Source: Akanthomyces muscarius
Taxonomy: Eukaryota > Ascomycota > Sordariomycetes > Hypocreales > Cordycipitaceae
Assembly: GCF_028009165.1 (NCBI RefSeq)
Contig: NC_079243.1
Coordinates: 3,968,001 to 4,032,000 of the forward strand
Direction: 5' to 3'
DNA length: 64,000 nucleotides
The notes under the pieces were generated by a model, which was not told the DNA's origin, ran no database searches, and saw only the letters and a program-made list of their open reading frames with translations. How positions within the stretch are numbered: position 1 is the stretch's first letter; each line of letters opens with the position of its first letter. Positions 59,010-64,000 of this stretch are shown here, piece by piece. The translations under genes were made by a program, and so were the position numbers.

Positions 59010-61381
59010 ATGACGTCGCCTTCGAGAAACAGAACCGACTCGACTCCGCCGCCACTGTCCTCGTCGCCCATGTCACAGCAAATCTACTCGTCCTCGCTGC
59101 CACGCGATGAAGTCACCGCCCGCCTGGCTGCTCCCGTCCCGGCCGACACGCCGTCCCTCATCCGCAGCGGCTCGCCCAAGCCTGGGGCCTTTGACAACGA
59201 CAGCAGCAGCAGCATACCGACGGGCTCCTACAGCCAGGGACCCGGCACCTCGGCCCTCGCCGCCGCGCTCGCTGACTCTCTAGGCCAGACGCCGCAACGA
59301 CACGGCACGCCGCCCGTCCGCATCGCCTCGCCGCCCCCGGGCCGACCTCTCTCGCCCGCCAATCTCAATCTGCAATCTGCCACGCCCACAAATTATGGCT
59401 CGTTTGACTCGAGACGCATGTACATGGGCGGAGGTGGTACGGGCGGTGGCCCAGGCAGCACAGGGCCGTACGAGGACCCCGAGATTGTGAAGCGTCATCT
59501 GGTGCAGCCCAGCGAAGCCGAGGCCGGCCCCTCGGAGGAATCCTCGATCCAAGGCACCATCAAGGGCAAGCAGCCCGAGCAGGTCGGCGGCGCGGGCCTC
59601 AACGAGGACGAATTCTCCAGCTTGCGGCTCCAGGGCGGCGACGTGACCCGCGGCATTTACAAGTGGACTGAGCAGGCCGAGGCTAAGAACCGGATGCATC
59701 GCAGTCAGAGCTTCGACCACTCGCGGCCCGAGCCCGAGAACGAGGTGGAAGACATCAACGCCATCAAAGTCCCCGGCGGTTTCCGCAGAGACCATTTACG
59801 ACGCAACGTCAAGAGCCCGCCCGGCAACGTCTCAGAGGCCGAGCACGGCGTTCCCTCGCCCGGCGGCCCCGCCAATGAACGCCTCTTCACCTCGAGCTTT
59901 TTGGAATTCCTGTCGATATACGGCCACTTTGCGGGTGAGGAACTGGAAGAAGACGACGAGGCGCTCGGCCCCAACGAGTACTTTGGCGACGACTACGAAG
60001 ACGACGCCGACAATGAGCGCGAACCTATGGAGGACAGCGCGCTGCTGCCCCCGAACAAGCGCAAGCGCAGGAGAAAGACGCGCGGCGGCAGCGGCCAGAA
60101 CAGCCCCACGAACGCGGCACTGCTGCTGCTCAAGTCGTTTGTCGGCACCGGCGTCCTGTTCCTGCCCAGGGCCTATCTCAGCGGAGGCATGCTGTTTAGT
60201 AACCTCGTGCTCCTCGGTGTAGCGCTCCTGAGCTACTACTGCTTCGTTCTGCTCGTCTCGACGCGCCTCAAGATTGACGGCTCCTTTGGCGACATGGGTG
60301 GCATCCTCTACGGAAAGTGGATGCGCAGCGTCATCCTGTTCTCCATTGTCCTGAGCCAGATTGGCTTCGTGGCCGCCTACATTGTGTTTACCTCGGAGAA
60401 CCTGCAGGCCTTCATCAAGGCCGTATCGGACTGCAAGACGTCCATCAGCATCCCGTACCTCATCCTGATGCAAATGGTCATTTTCCTGCCCTTTTCCCTG
60501 CTCCGCGACATTGGCAAGCTCGGCTTCACGGCGCTCATTGCCGATGCGTTCATCCTCATCGGCCTCGGGTACCTCTTTTACTACGATGTGCTGACGCTAG
60601 CCACCGACGGCCTCGCCGACATCATCATGTTCAACAAGCGCGACTGGACGCTGTTCATCGGCACCGCCATCTTTACCTTTGAGGGCATCGGCCTGATTAT
60701 CCCCATCCAGGAGTCCATGAAGCACCCCGAGAAGTTCCCGCGCGTCCTCTTCCTCGTCATGATCATCATCACCGTCCTCTTCACCACCATGGGCGCCTTT
60801 TCCTACGCCGCGTACGGCTCCAAGACGGAGACGGTCGTGCTCCTCAACCTGCCCCAGGACAACAAGTTTGTCAACACTGTGCAGCTCCTGTACTCGGTCG
60901 CCATCCTGCTCTCGACGCCGCTGCAGATCTTCCCGGCCATCCGCATCGTCGAGACGGAGCTGTTTACGCGCAGCGGCAAGTACAACCCGTACATCAAGTG
61001 GCAGAAGAATGTGTTTCGCTTCTTTGTCGTTATGCTCTGCGCGGGCATTGCCTGGGGCGGCGCCGACAACCTCGACAAGTTTGTCGCCCTGGTCGGCAAC
61101 TTTGCCTGCATCCCGCTCGTCTTCCTCTATCCTGTAAGCCAATCCAGTATTTCACATGTACATAAGGAGGCGCCATGCTAACGTTGCGATTATAGCCTCT
61201 CCTTCACTATAGGGCCGTCGCCCGAAGCCGCCTGTGGAAGTACTCGGATATAGCCCTCTGCATCTTTGGCTTCTGCGCCATGGCCTACACCACCTCAATG
61301 ACTGTCATGAACTGGGCCAACTCGCAGCCCAAGGCGCCCGGCTACTGCGAAAGACGCGGTCTCGGAGTCGACACCTGGTAA
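59010..61381 (+). CDS. Vacuolar amino-acid transporter, AVT3/AVT4 type
   Basis: Two exons, 59010-61133 and 61196-61381, joined by a 62-bp intron (GTAAGC...TATAG, phase 0), give 769 aa. Without the intron the last membrane segments would be lost. A long hydrophilic N-terminus (about 370 residues, Pro/Ser/Gly-rich with an acidic EELEEDDEALGPNEYFGDDYEDD patch) precedes about ten to eleven membrane segments starting NAALLLLKSFVGTGVLFLPRAYLSGG, the AAAP signature. Other marks: FTFEGIGLIIPIQESMKHPE and LLSTPLQIFPAIRIVE. It ends YCERRGLGVDTW. AVT3/4 proteins export neutral or basic amino acids from the vacuole; substrate here is not resolved. Confidence 0.93.
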
Positions 61382-62581
61382 ACTGGCCCCTGACCGGCCA
61401 AGTCTGCCCTCAACCCAAGCACATGTCTATTTTCTTTCTTCGTCTTCAACTGTCATTCATCTAGCATTGTCAGGGGTTTAGGTTGATTTTTCATAGTTTT
61501 CTTCTTTCGTATTGTTTCATACTCTCCTGTTTCTTCTGGTCTGCATTTCTTTGTCTATTTCTTCGGTGTTTGTGCACTTTTTCAAGTTGTTAGAGAAGAA
61601 TTCGTTTTGGATGCTCCTGTGTACCGCTGCACTGGGCATTACAACAAGATGTAACCCGACAAAGCCGAGAGCTTATCAAGAGAGTGCTTTTTTTTTGTTT
61701 AGTTGCGTTTCTTCTTTTCCTTTTTCTCTTATATTGACATATCATCTAGATAGTATACACTCATTATTCAAGATTATCAAAGCGGCCAAGAGTCGGGCCT
61801 ATTGAAGAGCAATGCCCCTGTGAATGGATCGTATCCACAGACCACCGAACAATGTCCGAGAGTATTTGCGCAAACATGTTCGCCATTACATGGTATCTGC
61901 AAGAGCGCGACGCCCACTTTTGCGGCTTGTATGCAACGGTTTGCACAATTGGAAGCGTTATTGTACACAACGCGGGCAGCTGGGCAGAGGCATTCTCGCA
62001 AGACTTGCTTCAAAGTCATGGCCTACATTTTCTATCCGCACATGACACATACAGCCGGTCTCGTCTCTACCATCACGCGGCGACATCTTCATGCACGTCC
62101 GAGGGTCGTCCCTGTCCATGTCCGCGGCGGCGAGCGGCTACAGCGGCGTTGGGGAAGCAAACTGCCCGCAAGATATTCAATAGTTTTAGGGGCGGGATTT
62201 GAATGTGGGGGTCGCCCATGGTACCTGAATAAGATACACGGCTTCCCAGATCGTCCCCGCTGATAAATTGCTTGGCAGTTCATTTGTCATTTTGAGTAAT
62301 CGTCACTTCCACGAAGTTGGACCACCTCCGCCTCGTGTTCCTCAGCAGGTCATTTATGATGGAAAGTGGCAAGCTGGAGCGTCGTGACTCGGTACTCCCG
62401 ACTTTGCCGAACCGGCAGTGATGTAACACGGTGTCGGGGAGGCCTTATAAGCATTCAGCTGTTCAGCTCGCGTCTGCTCGAGAAGTTCGGCATTGTATTT
62501 CAGCGGTTCTTTTTGTCTCTGCTCTTCTCAATTGTTGCTTTAACGCTTGCCTCACTCAAATCACTTGCACTCATTCTCAAA
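61382..62581. other. 1.2 kb intergenic, promoter of the amidohydrolase
   Basis: 3' side of the transporter gene and upstream region of the amidohydrolase. A TATA-like element (CTTATAAGC) lies about 140 bp before the amidohydrolase start. No coding sequence recognised. Confidence 0.5.
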
Positions 62582-64000
62582 ATGAGATTAACAGTCGTCG
62601 CGTCTATTTTTGGTGTCGCTACAGCCGCCGTCGCGGTCACCACCCACGCCACTGATACCAAGCTGCTCTTTGGCGGTACGGTTGTCGCCTTTGATTCGAA
62701 GACGGAGTCTCTCAACATTATTCGTAATGGATCCGTTTTGATCCAAGGCGACCGCATCGCGGCGGTGAACACCATCGCTACACCAGCTGGCCTGCCCGAG
62801 GACACGGAATTAATCGACGTCACGGGTCAGATTGTGACGCCCGGCTTCGTGGACACGCACCACCACGGCTGGCAGACGGCGCTGAAGACGCTGGGCTCCA
62901 ACACCAGCCTGGCGGAATACTTTAGTCGCTACGGCGAATTTGCGGCGGCGGACAAGTACGAGCCCGAGGATGTATACCTAGGCCAGCTCGCGGGCCTGTA
63001 CGAGGCCATCAACGCTGGCGTCACGACAATTTTGGACCACGCACATCATACTTGGTCCAACGACACTGCCTATGCCGGCTTGAATGCTTCTATTGAAAGC
63101 GGCGCCCGCATCTTTTGGGCCTATGCTTTCCACAACATTTCGTCACTCAACTATACCGTGCCCGATCAAGTACCCAACTTTCGCGAGATTGCCGACAGCG
63201 GGCTGTTGAAGGGCTCTGCAGTAGAGCTCGGCATCGCGTATGACGCTTGGGGTCAAGATGTTGATGAAAGTCGGCAGGTGGCGCAACTCGCGCGGGAATA
63301 CAATGTTTCCGTCGTCACGACGCACTGCCTTGCTGGAGTCTGGGGCATACTCAACCAGCCGCGCGATTTGGATGTATATGGGATTCTGAATGACAGCATT
63401 CCTGTTGTCTTTTCTCATGCCAGTCTGCTCACAGCCGATGATGCTCAGCTGCTGCGGGCCAGAAACCAGTTCATCTCCATCACGCCCGAGTCGGAGATGC
63501 ACTACGGCCACACTCATCCACACTCGCACTTGATCCTAGATCAGGCTTCCATCGGAATTGATACACACTTTACCTACTCCACAGACATCCTGACCCAGGC
63601 TCGTTTTTGGCTGCAGAGTGTTCGACGTCACTTATTCACCAATGTTCTCAACGAGTGGCGCATTCCCACCATTACCCCAATGAGCGCAAGTCAGGCATTC
63701 TTGCTCGCTACTCGAAATGGCGGCCTGGCTCTGCGGTGCAAAGATCTGGGCATCATTGAGGCTGGTGCCAAGGCCGACATTGTCGTGTGGGACGCCCGAC
63801 AGTCGCCGTCCCTGCTAGGGTGGCGGGATCCCGTCGCCGCGGTGCTACTGCATGCGAGCGTAGCAGACGTGCTCCATGTGCTCGTGGACGGCCAGTTTCG
63901 AAAGAGAGATGGGAAGCTGGTGGCTCTTGATTATCAAAACCTCCGTGAAAGGTTTCAGGCCAGTGCCGAGAAAATACAAGACAGGTGGATGCAGACACCG
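62582..64000 (+). CDS. Secreted amidohydrolase (ATZ/TRZ-like), 3' end outside window
   Basis: ATG at 62582 starts a single uninterrupted frame of 473 codons that leaves the window. MRLTVVASIFGVATAAVAV is a signal peptide; NXS/T sequons (NGS, NTS, NDT, NAS, NIS, NYT, NVS, NDS) suggest a glycosylated extracellular or vacuolar enzyme. The metal-dependent hydrolase fold shows the first metal-binding cluster in GFVDTHHHGWQ (His93-95), VVTTHCLAG (His248), VVFSHASLL (His279) and YSTDI (Asp335), with the late motif GAKADIVVWDA. This resembles the chlorohydrolase/deaminase branch (TrzN, guanine or cytosine deaminases), which removes amino or halide groups from ring substrates. A secreted form is common in fungi; substrate unknown. 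End of protein not seen. Confidence 0.88.
   Translation, partial: MRLTVVASIFGVATAAVAVTTHATDTKLLFGGTVVAFDSKTESLNIIRNGSVLIQGDRIAAVNTIATPAGLPEDTELIDVTGQIVTPGFVDTHHHGWQTALKTLGSNTSLAEYFSRYGEFAAADKYEPEDVYLGQLAGLYEAINAGVTTILDHAHHTWSNDTAYAGLNASIESGARIFWAYAFHNISSLNYTVPDQVPNFREIADSGLLKGSAVELGIAYDAWGQDVDESRQVAQLAREYNVSVVTTHCLAGVWGILNQPRDLDVYGILNDSIPVVFSHASLLTADDAQLLRARNQFISITPESEMHYGHTHPHSHLILDQASIGIDTHFTYSTDILTQARFWLQSVRRHLFTNVLNEWRIPTITPMSASQAFLLATRNGGLALRCKDLGIIEAGAKADIVVWDARQSPSLLGWRDPVAAVLLHASVADVLHVLVDGQFRKRDGKLVALDYQNLRERFQASAEKIQDRWMQTP

Noticed and set aside
1..64000. Searched for tRNA genes, CRISPR arrays, telomeric repeats and intact transposons.
   Set aside because: No GGTTCGANNCC-type B box with matching structure, no spaced direct repeats of CRISPR form, no TTAGGG arrays, and no transposase or reverse-transcriptase motifs were seen by eye.

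Overview
This window is nuclear DNA of a filamentous ascomycete, most likely a Sordariomycete and plausibly of the order Hypocreales. Short (about 50-70 bp) introns begin GTAAGT/GTACGT/GTGAGT and end with a CTAAC-like branch site close to YAG. Genes average about 3 kb apart on both strands. The gene set is typical of Pezizomycotina: cpc-3/GCN2, Cut12, UreF, Cwc2, Rbg2/DRG2, Ypt7, GDA1, a fungal cation-chloride cotransporter, an AVT-type vacuolar transporter, DUF7136 and a PNP-NACHT-ankyrin STAND protein. The species assignment is inference; no rRNA or tRNA gene was recognised.

Layout, left to right. 0-2.3 kb: the 5' part of a UBA-type ubiquitin-interaction protein and a Cdc34-type E2, both on the minus strand. 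2.3-5 kb: no intact gene; a stretch near 4.0-4.6 kb looks like a decayed LysM-type secreted protein. 5-17.7 kb: a dense block with a YAT amino-acid permease (+), GCN2 kinase (-), Cut12 (+), UreF (+) and Cwc2 (-). 18-25.3 kb: a looser accessory stretch with an F-box/LRR-like gene, a frameshifted relic of a STAND-type N-terminal domain, an intact secreted DUF7136 protein and two small coding-like fragments. 25.3-30.3 kb: a Zn2Cys6 regulator (-), Rbg2/DRG2 GTPase (+) and a Spo12-like protein (-). 31.8-32.2 kb: a broken F-box gene. 32.3-42.9 kb: peroxisomal-type acyl-CoA dehydrogenase (-), Ypt7 (-), a conserved fungal protein of the kind often labelled magnesium chelatase (+), GDA1 (-) and a PPPDE-thioredoxin-PUL protein (+). 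43-47.4 kb: the NLR-like PNP-NACHT-ankyrin gene (-) and an out-of-frame ankyrin tail. 49-61.4 kb: a small two-exon conserved gene (-), a CobW/COG0523 metallochaperone (+), a cation-chloride cotransporter (-), a 3.4 kb stretch without recognisable genes, and an AVT-type transporter (+). 62.6 kb to the end: a secreted amidohydrolase that runs off the edge.

Most genes are housekeeping functions spread among unrelated pathways: ubiquitin conjugation, general amino-acid control and uptake, splicing, spindle pole, vesicle traffic, Golgi glycosylation and vacuolar transport. There is no obvious biosynthetic cluster. The variable component is a set of recognition or degradation genes in various states of repair: the STAND/ankyrin gene, the STAND relic, F-box genes and the LysM-like relic. 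The strongest candidate for something unusual is the PNP-NACHT-ankyrin gene. Its last ankyrin units are nearly identical 99-bp DNA repeats, a feature known from fungal incompatibility/NLR genes whose repeats change rapidly, and its reading frame ends abruptly just before further ankyrin coding sequence. Exon boundaries were derived by eye from splice motifs and frame continuity.
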